A stretch of 18,208 nt of DNA from Blastocatellia bacterium (GTDB taxonomy: Bacteria; Acidobacteriota; Blastocatellia; Pyrinomonadales; Pyrinomonadaceae): positions 1-18,208 of the forward strand of contig JACDAY010000355.1 of the NCBI GenBank assembly GCA_013695195.1. The letters are read 5' to 3'. Shown here piece by piece: positions 7,501 to 14,536 of this stretch. The notes under the pieces were generated by a model that did no database searches, was not told where the DNA came from, and saw only the letters and a list, made by a program, of their open reading frames with translations. Position 1 is the stretch's first letter, and each line of letters opens with the position of its first letter. The position numbers were made by a program, and so were the translations under genes.

Positions 7501-8293
7501 CGGCGCCCAGGTGATTATCGACCAGTATATCGCAGCGTCCGAGGACAAATGGCAGCAGAAATGCAGGCTCGTAATGCTGCTTCCGCACGGCTACGAAGGC
7601 CAGGGCCCGGAACATTCATCCGCACGGCTTGAGCGCTTTTTGCAGCTTTGCGCCGAGAATAATTTACAGGTTTGCTATCCCACCACGCCGGCTCAGTATT
7701 TTCATCTGCTCCGCCGTCAGGCAAGGCAGGAAATTGTGCGGCCGCTTATTGTAATGACGCCAAAAAGTCTTTTGCGGCTTCCGGCGGCGAGCTCGACAAT
7801 GAATGAGTTGACCGATGGCGGTTTTCATCCAGTGATTGATGACGCGAGAATCGAGGACAAATCTGCTGTAAAGCGCATCGTCGTTTGCAGCGGAAAGGTC
7901 TTTTACGATCTGGACGCGGGCCGTGAAGAAGCCAATCAAAACCGGACCGCCGTTATCAGGCTCGAGCAGTTTTATCCGTTTCCTGCAAAAAAGCTAAAAG
8001 AAGTCTTTACTTCGTTTCCCAATGCGACGCAGCTTTTCTGGACACAGGAAGAGCCGAAAAATATGGGCGGCTGGTTTTTTGCCGAAGATCGATTGCAGCA
8101 AATTAAACCCGAAAACGTCGAGTTCCGTTATATCGGAAGGGAGCCGTCTGCTTCGCCGGCAACCGGTTCGTATGCGATCCACGAACTTGAGCAGAAGCAG
8201 ATAGTTAACGATTCTCTGATTGTGGACACTGATGAAATCTCGGCAGCAAGCGAGCCGGAAGTTTCGGAAAAGCTTGCACCTGCAGGAGCTTAA
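4511..8293 (+). CDS. kgd: Multifunctional 2-oxoglutarate dehydrogenase, fused E2 acyltransferase and E1 (Kgd/OdhA type)
   Basis: This 1260-residue enzyme carries out the thiamine-dependent decarboxylation of 2-oxoglutarate in the TCA cycle. Residues 1-50 match the E1o N-terminal segment (NASYVEGLL...DPNLVDESWRVFF). A Pro/Thr/Ala linker follows, then an E2-type succinyltransferase domain (about 110-345) ending in the catalytic DHRVIQG (His313). The E1 part starts near 370; it shows MAHRGRLN (546-553) and the thiamine motif HGDAA (658-662) to N692/N693, then a pyrimidine-binding domain from about 890. It ends with the family tail YIGREPSASPATGS. No lipoyl or E3-binding domain is present, as in actinobacterial Kgd/OdhA, so the lipoyl groups must come from another protein, probably the E2 of pyruvate dehydrogenase. 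The start is GTG, with AGAGG eleven bases upstream. No E2 or E3 partner gene lies in the window. Ordinary sucA is excluded by the extra E2 domain. Confidence 0.95.
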   Translation: MSEKITNFSEYISENFGANASYVEGLLARFQSDPNLVDESWRVFFNDMLSGDNGLGAGTEPKQAETRPVGSVPSSTATNKAQIEPEKPKQTTAPISADTEAKPLIGASKKIVENMEQSLSVPIATSVRSIPVKALFENRNLINDHLISSGRGKVSFTHIIAWAIIKAVKVYPRMNHGYGLVNNAPSRLEHENINLGIAIDIEKKDGSRNLLVPSIKATQNMNFAQFLSAYNETVKKARDGKLGIDDFQGTTISLTNPGTLGTVASNPRLMDGQSAIIATGAIEYPAEFQGMTAAALSQIGISRTVTVTSTYDHRVIQGAESGLFLAKIHEYIIGQHDFYDEIFAALEINYPPLRWAEDHNPSLFGGDRFNEQIEKQANVLQLINAYRIRGHLLADIDPLNMTSHHSAELDLENFGLTIWDLDREFITGGLHGEKTAPLRRILDILRKAYCGKVGIEYRHIQSKEEKEWIRARIREQFVDTEPLPVETKKELLQKLIEAEQFEQFLHKKYLGQKRFSLEGCETVIPMLDQLVEGAATRGVNEIYMGMAHRGRLNVLSNIVGDPETGDMAERIFTVFEGTSHPSFPADEGDVKYHQGAIGVRKTKAGKDLRIQLSCNPSHLEFVNPVVEGMARAKQDDLRNGEQKTREEVFDIVMPVLLHGDAAFSGQGIVMETLQLACLPGYRTGGTIHIVINNQIGFTTGPESGRSSIYSTDAAQITQTPIFHINGDAPEAAFRVIQIALDYRKEFDKDVVLDLVGFRRLGHNEGDEPSYTQPVMYARVKAHPGTRHLYAEHLIREKVISEEELKQMIDKVVEKYEGILGRAKQIAAEKPKKSALNLPIPEEDGSNVLPTGAAQDILRRAAEKISIVPEAFHVNPKMVGQLARRAKMGTGEAPMDWGFAEAMAVGSLVLEGYPVRLSGQDSGRGTFSQRHASMYDTLTGERWSPLTELRNEQNPRARFYVFDSSLSESGVLGFEYGYSVICPDDLVMWEAQFGDFANGAQVIIDQYIAASEDKWQQKCRLVMLLPHGYEGQGPEHSSARLERFLQLCAENNLQVCYPTTPAQYFHLLRRQARQEIVRPLIVMTPKSLLRLPAASSTMNELTDGGFHPVIDDARIEDKSAVKRIVVCSGKVFYDLDAGREEANQNRTAVIRLEQFYPFPAKKLKEVFTSFPNATQLFWTQEEPKNMGGWFFAEDRLQQIKPENVEFRYIGREPSASPATGSYAIHELEQKQIVNDSLIVDTDEISAASEPEVSEKLAPAGA

Positions 8294-8295
8294 AG

Positions 8296-8427
8296 AAGCG
8301 GGGGCAGAGCCACCCTCATGATCTGGGGATAGCTCTAATGTTTTTGAAGGTTAAGTTTATGCAAGGTGATTTTCAAAAGCTTTGTAATTAATTACAGTCG
8401 GGAAGGGCGCCCTGCCCCCGCTTTTTT
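8296..8427 (+). repeat. Long-spaced inverted repeat element after the dehydrogenase gene
   Basis: A perfect 12-bp inverted repeat, AAGCGGGGGCAG (8296-8307) and its complement (8412-8423), encloses 104 bases. Similarity of the ends extends inward imperfectly (AGCCACCCT against GGCGCCCTT in the same orientation). The interior holds the palindrome GTAATTAATTAC near 8383-8394. T residues follow the right arm (8424-8427), so transcription could read it as a long terminator. Terminal inverted repeats, short length and lack of coding content also fit a small non-autonomous mobile element (MITE-like). The inverted repeat is seen directly; its nature is inference. Confidence 0.5.
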
Positions 8428-8445
8428 AGACTTTTACATTTTGCT

Positions 8446-8487
8446 AAAGCTGCAAAGCGTGATTTAATTCCGTTTCGCAGCTTTTTT
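8446..8487 (+). terminator. Intrinsic terminator
   Basis: AAAGCTGC (8446-8453) pairs perfectly with GCAGCTTT (8477-8484). The stem continues inward for six more positions with one mismatch and one G-T pair, around an 11-base loop. The descending arm runs into a tract of six T (8482-8487). It should end the dehydrogenase transcript before the capA-like gene. Confidence 0.85.
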
Positions 8488-8520
8488 ACCAAAAAAGTAT
8501 TGTATTTTGCATCTTACTGA

Positions 8521-9702
8521 ATGATGCCCTCCCGTTTTCCTATGCGCAAATTTTTGATGATTCCCAAGAGTTTAATAATGCTGTCCTCGATCTGCGCGAT
8601 TTGTTCGGCGTGCCAGGTACAGGAATTTACTACTCCAACGGCGACCGCTGAGACGAAGACGGCACCCACGCCCGCACGCGACGGCACCATAACGATAGCC
8701 GCGGTCGGCGACATAATGCTCGGCTCTACGTCGATTAACGACTCCTTTTTACCGCCTAATGACGGCCGAGATATCCTCAAAGACGTAACCCCGATTCTTG
8801 CAGCTGCCGATATCACCTTTGGAAATCTCGAAGGGCCGCTGATAGACGGCGGAACGACCTCGAAATGCCCGCCGCCGGTAAAGCCAGTCGAGCCTGTTGA
8901 CCCGAAAGAGCCTGTTAAGCCCATACGCTGTTTCGCATTTCGCACACCGACGCGTTATGGCAAGTATCTTAAAGATGCAGGTTTTGATGTCTTGAGTCTC
9001 GCGAATAATCATTCTCTTGATTTCGGAGATGACGGACGCGTCAGCACCCGCAAAGTTCTGGACAATCTGGGCATCGCGCATGCTGGAAGCGACAGGGCAA
9101 AATACGCCATGACTGTGGTCGAATCAAAAGGCATAAAAATCGCTTTTATCGGCTTTGCACATAATACCGTCGTGCCAAACGTCAACGATCTGACATTTTC
9201 CCAGCAGCTTGTGCAGCAAGCGAAAAAGAAGGCGGATATTGTAGTAGTTTCATTTCATGGCGGAGCCGAAGGCGAGAAAGCCCAGAATGTCCCTCGCGTC
9301 ACGGAGCTTTATGTCGGCGAAAAACGGGGAAATCTGCCGTTATTCGCCAAAACCGTGATAGATGCGGGCGCCGATCTGGTACTCGGACACGGGCCTCATG
9401 TGCTCCGCGGAATGGAGGTTTACAAAGAACGCCTTGTTCTTTATTCGATGGGTAATTTTGCAACATACGGAATGTTCAACCTGAAAGGCTCACATGGGCT
9501 GACCGCAATATTCGAGATCAAACTTGGTCCAGGCGGAAGATTCCGAAGCGGCAAAATACATGCCGGGAAGCTGCTTGGCCGGGGAATACCGGCATTGGAT
9601 AGATCAGGTGAAGCCGTGCGAAAACTGCGTTCATTATCGCAGGCTGATTTTGCTGCTACAGCACCGAATATCGCCGAGGATGGAACTATCTCAATAAATT
9701 AA
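8521..9702 (+). CDS. CapA-family (PGA_cap) exported metallophosphatase-like protein
   Basis: The 393-residue protein has the CapA/PgsA fold signatures: GDIMLG (63-68), GNLEGP (101-106), LANNHSLDFG (160-169), HGGAEG (246-251) and GHGPHVLRGMEVY from 289, followed by LYSMGNF. These carry the Asp, Asn and His metal ligands of calcineurin-like phosphoesterases. In Bacillus, CapA takes part in poly-gamma-glutamate capsule synthesis or anchoring; lone homologues are common and mostly uncharacterised. A hydrophobic segment at residues 11-31 ending in ICSACQ suggests export, perhaps as a lipoprotein at Cys31, although the -3 residue is Cys instead of Leu. A proline-rich loop (116-137) bounded by Cys116 and Cys137 may be closed by a disulfide. 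No capB or capC lies nearby, so a capsule role is not supported by context. The start may instead be the ATG at 8542, which gives a more usual signal peptide. Confidence 0.88.
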   Translation: MMPSRFPMRKFLMIPKSLIMLSSICAICSACQVQEFTTPTATAETKTAPTPARDGTITIAAVGDIMLGSTSINDSFLPPNDGRDILKDVTPILAAADITFGNLEGPLIDGGTTSKCPPPVKPVEPVDPKEPVKPIRCFAFRTPTRYGKYLKDAGFDVLSLANNHSLDFGDDGRVSTRKVLDNLGIAHAGSDRAKYAMTVVESKGIKIAFIGFAHNTVVPNVNDLTFSQQLVQQAKKKADIVVVSFHGGAEGEKAQNVPRVTELYVGEKRGNLPLFAKTVIDAGADLVLGHGPHVLRGMEVYKERLVLYSMGNFATYGMFNLKGSHGLTAIFEIKLGPGGRFRSGKIHAGKLLGRGIPALDRSGEAVRKLRSLSQADFAATAPNIAEDGTISIN

Positions 9703-9708
9703 CCGCCG

Positions 9709-10545
9709 CTATTTCTTTTCTTTACCTATTTTCGAAATCAGCCTCCCGGCATGATTTCTCGCGATAAGAGGAATTCGTTCATCGTTACTCAGGATCCGTA
9801 AAAACTCTGCCATCTGCGCCGAATCGGAAATTTCATTGCGGCGGATCAGCGATTCCAGCGAATCCAAAAGTTTTGGCGATTCCAAAGGCTGATTTTCGCG
9901 GGCGACCGAAATATCAAATATCCAAACAAATTGATTAGCGATCTTGCGATATTCATCCATCAATATTTTCGCGTCTCTGTTCTCAGTCCAGTTGAAAGTC
10001 GTATTTCGGTCGCGGCCGGCCTTGTTCAAACGAAATTTGATTGTACCCAAGTGAGGAAAATCCTTTTCGTGCTGATAACTTGCGTCGGAATTGAGAAAGT
10101 CGAGAGCCGTAAGTGCGGTGTTTATACGCGCGAGCGCGGTTGGTGAAAGCTGAATTGGATCGGTGATCATTTCATCGTTTCCCTTCTTTAGAAAGGAAAT
10201 TTTCCCCTTTCCTGATTCGTCGTGCTCAATAAAGATCTTGGAAATAAGAAAGTCAGGCCGGGAAAATTCGTAAAAGTATGTTGGGTCGACGGCCCCTAAA
10301 CTATCAGGAATTGTATTGCGGAATTTATTATCATTCGATTTGTCCGGCATTTCCACGCCTGGACGTTCGTTTTTCTTTAATGGTATTTTATCGGGCAGCG
10401 GTTCGGGCTTTATTCCCGCGACCGAAGAAGATGTTTTTTTAACGGGAAGCATGCTTTTCTTCGTTTGGGAAAAGGTGTAAACGGACGTCGATAAAATAAA
10501 CAGAATAAGGAGCAGCGTTCGCATGAAATTAACGTTTTTTTGCAT
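9709..10545 (-). CDS. Secreted protein of unknown function, 278 residues
   Basis: I do not recognise the family. A signal peptide is clear (MRTLLLILFILSTSVYTFSQ, residues 8-27), with likely cleavage after the SVYTFS region. A charged, proline-containing linker follows (residues 28-75), then a soluble domain containing DPTYFYEFSRPDFLISKIFI and a segment ending WIFDI. The C-terminal 60 residues look helical, with a HEAT-like feel (LLDSLESLIRR, MAEFLRILSND, RIPLIARNHAGRL), but are too short to assign. The start may be the second methionine (residue 8), since neither ATG has a clear Shine-Dalgarno. It is convergent with the capA-like gene with only six bases between stop codons, and it follows smc on the same strand after 97 bases. 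It probably acts in the periplasm or at the envelope. Confidence 0.75.
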   Translation of the reverse strand: MQKNVNFMRTLLLILFILSTSVYTFSQTKKSMLPVKKTSSSVAGIKPEPLPDKIPLKKNERPGVEMPDKSNDNKFRNTIPDSLGAVDPTYFYEFSRPDFLISKIFIEHDESGKGKISFLKKGNDEMITDPIQLSPTALARINTALTALDFLNSDASYQHEKDFPHLGTIKFRLNKAGRDRNTTFNWTENRDAKILMDEYRKIANQFVWIFDISVARENQPLESPKLLDSLESLIRRNEISDSAQMAEFLRILSNDERIPLIARNHAGRLISKIGKEKK

Positions 10546-10551
10546 ATGCTA

Positions 10552-10567
10552 TTGGTTTTTTAACCAA
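10552..10567. repeat. Small palindrome ahead of the secreted-protein gene
   Basis: TTGGTT and AACCAA form a perfect 6-bp inverted repeat around TTTT, seven bases before the start codon at 10545. It could be an operator or a hairpin in the leader; it lacks a clear T-run in the direction of smc transcription, so it is not a convincing smc terminator. Confidence 0.3.
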
Positions 10568-10642
10568 TTTAATTAGCTTTCGACTTAAGCTTTGATGACG
10601 GAACCGGCTTGGAAGTTTATTTCTGAAATGTTTACAGTAATT

Positions 10643-13600
10643 CTAATCGAACTTTACGGAAACGATCTTCGACACGCCGGCTTCCTGCATCGTTACGCCA
10701 TAAAGAGCGCGGGCGGCTTCCATTGTACGTTTATTATGTGTTATTACGATAAACTGTGTCTTTTCAGACATTTCAGCTATCTTATTTACGAACCGGCCAA
10801 CGTTTGCGTCATCGAGCGGCGCATCGACTTCATCCAACAGACAAAACGGCGATGGCCTGTATTTAAATATCGCAAGAACCAGGGCGATAGCGGTCATCGC
10901 CTTTTCGCCGCCCGAAAGCAGTAGAATATTCTGAAGACGTTTTCCGGGCGGCTGGGCGGCAATCTCGATTCCCGCTTCGAGAATGTCGTCCGATTCGAGC
11001 AAGCTCATTTCGCCGCGGCCGCCGCCAAAAAGCTCCTGGAAAAACTCCGAAAAGTTCGCATTTACCGCTTCGAACGCCTGTTTAAATTTCGCTCTTGATC
11101 GTTCTTTTATCTCGCGCAATGCTTCTTCAGCCGAATTTATACTATCAACGATGTCTTGTCTTTGTGATGTGAGAAAATTGAGCCGCTCCTCGGTTTCGCT
11201 TAATTCCTCGAGCGCGAGCATATTGATAGCTCCGAAACCATCGAGCGTTTGACGTTGTTTTTCTACCTCGATCCTGGCATTTTCGAGATCGAAACCGGCA
11301 GGATTTACTTTGTTTTCAACAAGATCGGCCAGCGGAATGTTCAATTCACGGGTGCATTTTTCATTGAGATTCTTAATCTGCGTAACCGCTTCGGTTTGGC
11401 GAATCTCGATCGCTGAGCGTTCGTTCATAGCATCGGCTGATTTTCTGTTCAAAGCGGCAAGATCGAAGCTGGCAGCGTCGGCCGTTTCGCGTGCGATTTT
11501 GACGGCTTCGACAGACCGATTCAATTGATCTTGCTCTTTGATCTGATCATCATCGGCCGAAGCGATCTTTCCCGCTATATCCGAGACCGAAACCCGCAAT
11601 TGTGTTATCTTGCCGTCAATTTCCGAAATTTCAAGATTCAATTGGGCAACACGCGAATCGAGTTCATTCTCCTCATTCTTAACACGTCGCAGCGCGGACT
11701 GCACCGATCTTTTACGTTCATCTGAGGTCGCAGCCATGGTTCGCTTCTGATTGAGAACGATGTTCCCGGCATCCGACTCGAATCGGGTCCGGGACAAAAT
11801 CTGTGAAATTCGTTCGAGATCGACTGACGTGGCCGATCTAAGGTTTTCCGCATTCTCGCCATTCGACTTAGCTTCGGCGATCTTGTGTCGAAGATCGGCA
11901 TTTTCCGTTTCGATTTGTTTTGTCTCGGCGGCAATAACCTGCCTGTGCCGCTCCGCACGATCGATCTCCTGCAAAATTGATTTTTCCTGCACTTCAAGCC
12001 CAAGCAAGTGGCGTTCGACCTTGATAATAAGCGACTGAAGATCGACAGTTTTTTCTTCCAGATCGGCCAGAATTTTTCGATCTGCGTTGAATTTCCGTTC
12101 GGAAATTTCAATATTATTTCCAAGTTTTTGCGTGGTTTTTTCCAGTCCCGCGAGTTCACGCTTGAAGGCCAGAAGCGAAGAATTCTTACCTTCACCTGCG
12201 GATTTTCCCCGAACAAACAATTTACCGCCGACGCTCAAATCGCCTTCAATGTTAACGATAACTCTGCCATTATTCTTATCAGCCGCAGTAAAATTTTCTA
12301 CCAATTCGGCGGATAATTCCCGGGGAAACACCAACCGCAAAACATCGAGCAATTCATCCGAAGCACCCAGCATTTGCTCGATCCGGGAATTGTCTTTGGA
12401 GACGCGTGGATTTGCCGTGCCGAGTTTTGAGCTTGGAATAATCAGGCTGGCGACGCGTCCGGCGTCATTAGAGCCGACCCAATAATCAACTTTTTTCGCA
12501 TCGGAAAGCGTTTCTACAAGCACCGTTTGGAGATATAGGCCCAAAAGGCTTTCCACGGCCCGTTCCGCCCGCTCGTCAACGTTCAGAAAGTCAGCCAACA
12601 AACCGTTCAGACGAACTCCGATCTTCTTTTGTTCAGCAAACAACTTCTGAACCTGAGGAGTATAAACGGCACGTTTTTCCTCCAACTCCCGAAGCGTTTC
12701 GAGCCTGTGTTTTTTTGCCGAAAACTCCTGCTGAAGCAGCTTCAAAGCCTCGTCGGATTGCAGTACAGCTTTACGGGCCTCCCCCGTAACGGAGAGAATC
12801 ACCTTTTTCTCGGCGTAAAGGCCAGAGAGTTTTTCGTGCTCTGCCTTGAGATCGGCTGTAACTAGCCGGGCTTCGAGATTATGTTCGGCAAAAGCCTCGC
12901 CGGCGCGAACGCCTTCGCGGGCAAGGCCATCGGCACGTTCATCGAGCCGTTTCAAATTATGGCCAAGCTGAAGCTGAATCTCAGTAAAACGTTCCGCCGC
13001 AGTCGTGTGCTGAAGCAAGGCGGAGCGATGAACGTCAAGCTCGGCCTCAATTTGTTTTAGCTCATCCATTTTGCCGGCGTATTGGTTTTCCGCTTCGCGC
13101 AAGCTTGCCTCGGCAGCTCGGGCGTCGGCACTCTCCTTTTCCTCTTCTTTTTTCAGTCGGTTGATCTCCGACCTCGCAAGCTTTATCCTTTGCGTAACGG
13201 ACTCGAGATCTTTTCGGAGGGCTTCCGAACGATTGTTGAAGTTAACGATCTGCTCGGATTGATATCTATGTTCGCGGTCGGCCCGGTCGCGTTCGAGCGC
13301 GTTTTCGGAATGTCTGCGGCGGACATCGGTTAAATTTTCTTCCGCAGATCGAGAGGTCTCCGTCGCTTTACGAAATAATTCCTCTTTATCGGCGACCATT
13401 GCAGCAAAGTCTTGTTCGATGGCGACGGCATCCTCAAGCCTAACGCTTAAATCGTCGATCAAATTTGAATAATACCGTCCTTCAGCGGCAAAAAGCTCCC
13501 GCGACAGATTTCGGAACTCTTCCTGTAAAGCTATAAACCGCCTGGTCTTACCGGCTTGCCGACGGAGAGAATTTGCTTGTTTGTCGATTTCCGAAACGAT

Positions 13601-14446
13601 GTCGGAAATACGGCCAAGATTTGTCTTTGCGGAATCGAGCCGGGCTTCCGCTGCCCGCTGGCGTGTACGGAATTTAGAAATTCCGGCAGCTTCTTCGATC
13701 AGATTTCGCCGGTCGGATGGTTTTGCGGATAATATCTGGCCTATCCGGCCCTGTTCGACGATCGCATAATGGGCACCGGAAAGGCCTGTACCGGCGAAGA
13801 GGTCCTGAATATCACGGAGTCGGCAGTTCTTGCCGTTAAGCTGATATTCGCTCTCACCTGAAAGGTAAAGACGACGTGTTACCGACACTGCTTCGCCCGG
13901 CGCGAACTCGAGTGCAACGGATCGCGGACGCCAATGGCGCTTGGTTTTGATCGTTCTTTCGACGGTCTGAATGGAACCGACTTGTGCGGCCTGTAACGTT
14001 TCGACACCAAATTCTTCAGTATTAAAACCATTTTCGTCAATGCGGAATGCAGAGCGCGAAGTGCGGAATTCCGGATCGGCGGGCTCGATATCTTCAAGAT
14101 CGACCGCATTCTCATCGAACGCACCCAGAGCTTCGTCGATATCCTCGAGTTCCTCTTCCTGAATATCAAACTCGTCGTCGTCGCGGACCAGATGAAGCAC
14201 GACCTCCGCCATGCCGCTCGGTTTCCGGTTCCTGGAGCCTTGAAAAACAACATCCTTCATCTCGCCGCCGCGCAGGGATTTTGCCCTCTGCTCGCCGAGA
14301 ACCCAGGAAATACAGTCGGAAACATTGGATTTGCCGCAACCATTCGGGCCGACGACAGCCGTAATGCCGTTACCCGTGAAAACTATCTCGGTATAATCGG
14401 CAAACGATTTAAATCCCGTGATTTCCAAACGTTGGAGTTTGAACAT
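10643..14446 (-). CDS. smc: Chromosome segregation/condensation protein SMC
   Basis: SMC is the ATPase of the condensin-like SMC-ScpAB complex that compacts and separates chromosomes. The 1267-residue protein begins MFKLQRLEITGFKSF, with Walker A GPNGCGKSN at 33-41. Long coiled coils run from about 250 to 590 and from about 710 to 1110 around a hinge near 595-700. The C-terminal head has the signature LLSGGEKAMTAIAL (about 1175) and Walker B PFCLLDEVDAPLDD (about 1200), followed by the family end FIVITHNKRTME. The protein is longer than the usual 1150-1190. The extra length is a stretch at about 88-180, between AEVVLHL and VTRRLYLSGESEYQLN, in which 20 of residues 88-127 are Asp or Glu. The ATG at 14446 is preferred over an upstream TTG at 14464 because it matches the family N-terminus. 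scpA and scpB are not in the window. Confidence 0.96.
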   Translation of the reverse strand: MFKLQRLEITGFKSFADYTEIVFTGNGITAVVGPNGCGKSNVSDCISWVLGEQRAKSLRGGEMKDVVFQGSRNRKPSGMAEVVLHLVRDDDEFDIQEEELEDIDEALGAFDENAVDLEDIEPADPEFRTSRSAFRIDENGFNTEEFGVETLQAAQVGSIQTVERTIKTKRHWRPRSVALEFAPGEAVSVTRRLYLSGESEYQLNGKNCRLRDIQDLFAGTGLSGAHYAIVEQGRIGQILSAKPSDRRNLIEEAAGISKFRTRQRAAEARLDSAKTNLGRISDIVSEIDKQANSLRRQAGKTRRFIALQEEFRNLSRELFAAEGRYYSNLIDDLSVRLEDAVAIEQDFAAMVADKEELFRKATETSRSAEENLTDVRRRHSENALERDRADREHRYQSEQIVNFNNRSEALRKDLESVTQRIKLARSEINRLKKEEEKESADARAAEASLREAENQYAGKMDELKQIEAELDVHRSALLQHTTAAERFTEIQLQLGHNLKRLDERADGLAREGVRAGEAFAEHNLEARLVTADLKAEHEKLSGLYAEKKVILSVTGEARKAVLQSDEALKLLQQEFSAKKHRLETLRELEEKRAVYTPQVQKLFAEQKKIGVRLNGLLADFLNVDERAERAVESLLGLYLQTVLVETLSDAKKVDYWVGSNDAGRVASLIIPSSKLGTANPRVSKDNSRIEQMLGASDELLDVLRLVFPRELSAELVENFTAADKNNGRVIVNIEGDLSVGGKLFVRGKSAGEGKNSSLLAFKRELAGLEKTTQKLGNNIEISERKFNADRKILADLEEKTVDLQSLIIKVERHLLGLEVQEKSILQEIDRAERHRQVIAAETKQIETENADLRHKIAEAKSNGENAENLRSATSVDLERISQILSRTRFESDAGNIVLNQKRTMAATSDERKRSVQSALRRVKNEENELDSRVAQLNLEISEIDGKITQLRVSVSDIAGKIASADDDQIKEQDQLNRSVEAVKIARETADAASFDLAALNRKSADAMNERSAIEIRQTEAVTQIKNLNEKCTRELNIPLADLVENKVNPAGFDLENARIEVEKQRQTLDGFGAINMLALEELSETEERLNFLTSQRQDIVDSINSAEEALREIKERSRAKFKQAFEAVNANFSEFFQELFGGGRGEMSLLESDDILEAGIEIAAQPPGKRLQNILLLSGGEKAMTAIALVLAIFKYRPSPFCLLDEVDAPLDDANVGRFVNKIAEMSEKTQFIVITHNKRTMEAARALYGVTMQEAGVSKIVSVKFD

Positions 14447-14448
14447 TG

Positions 14449-14479
14449 TATAGTGCCAGGACAAGGATGCAGCACTATA
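14449..14479. repeat. Inverted repeat immediately before the smc start codon
   Basis: TATAGTGC (14449-14456) and GCACTATA (14472-14479) form a perfect 8-bp dyad with a 15-base spacer. It begins two bases before the ATG and reaches the candidate -10 box. It could be an operator, or an RNA hairpin that hides the start codon. Confidence 0.5.
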
Positions 14480-14507
14480 TTTTGTTGTAAACAGGGCGTT
14501 AAGTCAA
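14479..14507 (-). promoter_or_regulatory. Candidate smc promoter
   Basis: On the minus strand TTGACT (14507-14502) and CAAAAT (14484-14479) are spaced by exactly 17 bases. The start would fall inside the 8-bp dyad. The -10 box has four of six consensus bases. Confidence 0.45.
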
Positions 14508-14520
14508 ATGCCGTAACGCC
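14495..14520. repeat. Second inverted repeat in the gap before smc
   Basis: GGCGTTA (14495-14501) and TAACGCC (14514-14520) form a perfect 7-bp dyad with a 12-base spacer that contains the -35 box of the candidate smc promoter. On the minus strand it is followed only by CTGTTT, so it would be a weak terminator for the upstream DUF4388 gene. Confidence 0.45.
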
Positions 14521-14536
14521 GGCTGTGGCGACGAAA

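Noticed and set aside
8514..8945. Antisense frame with a GSTGSTGFTGGG collagen-like run
   Set aside because: The repeat is the complement of the proline-rich loop of the CapA-like protein; no independent evidence of coding.
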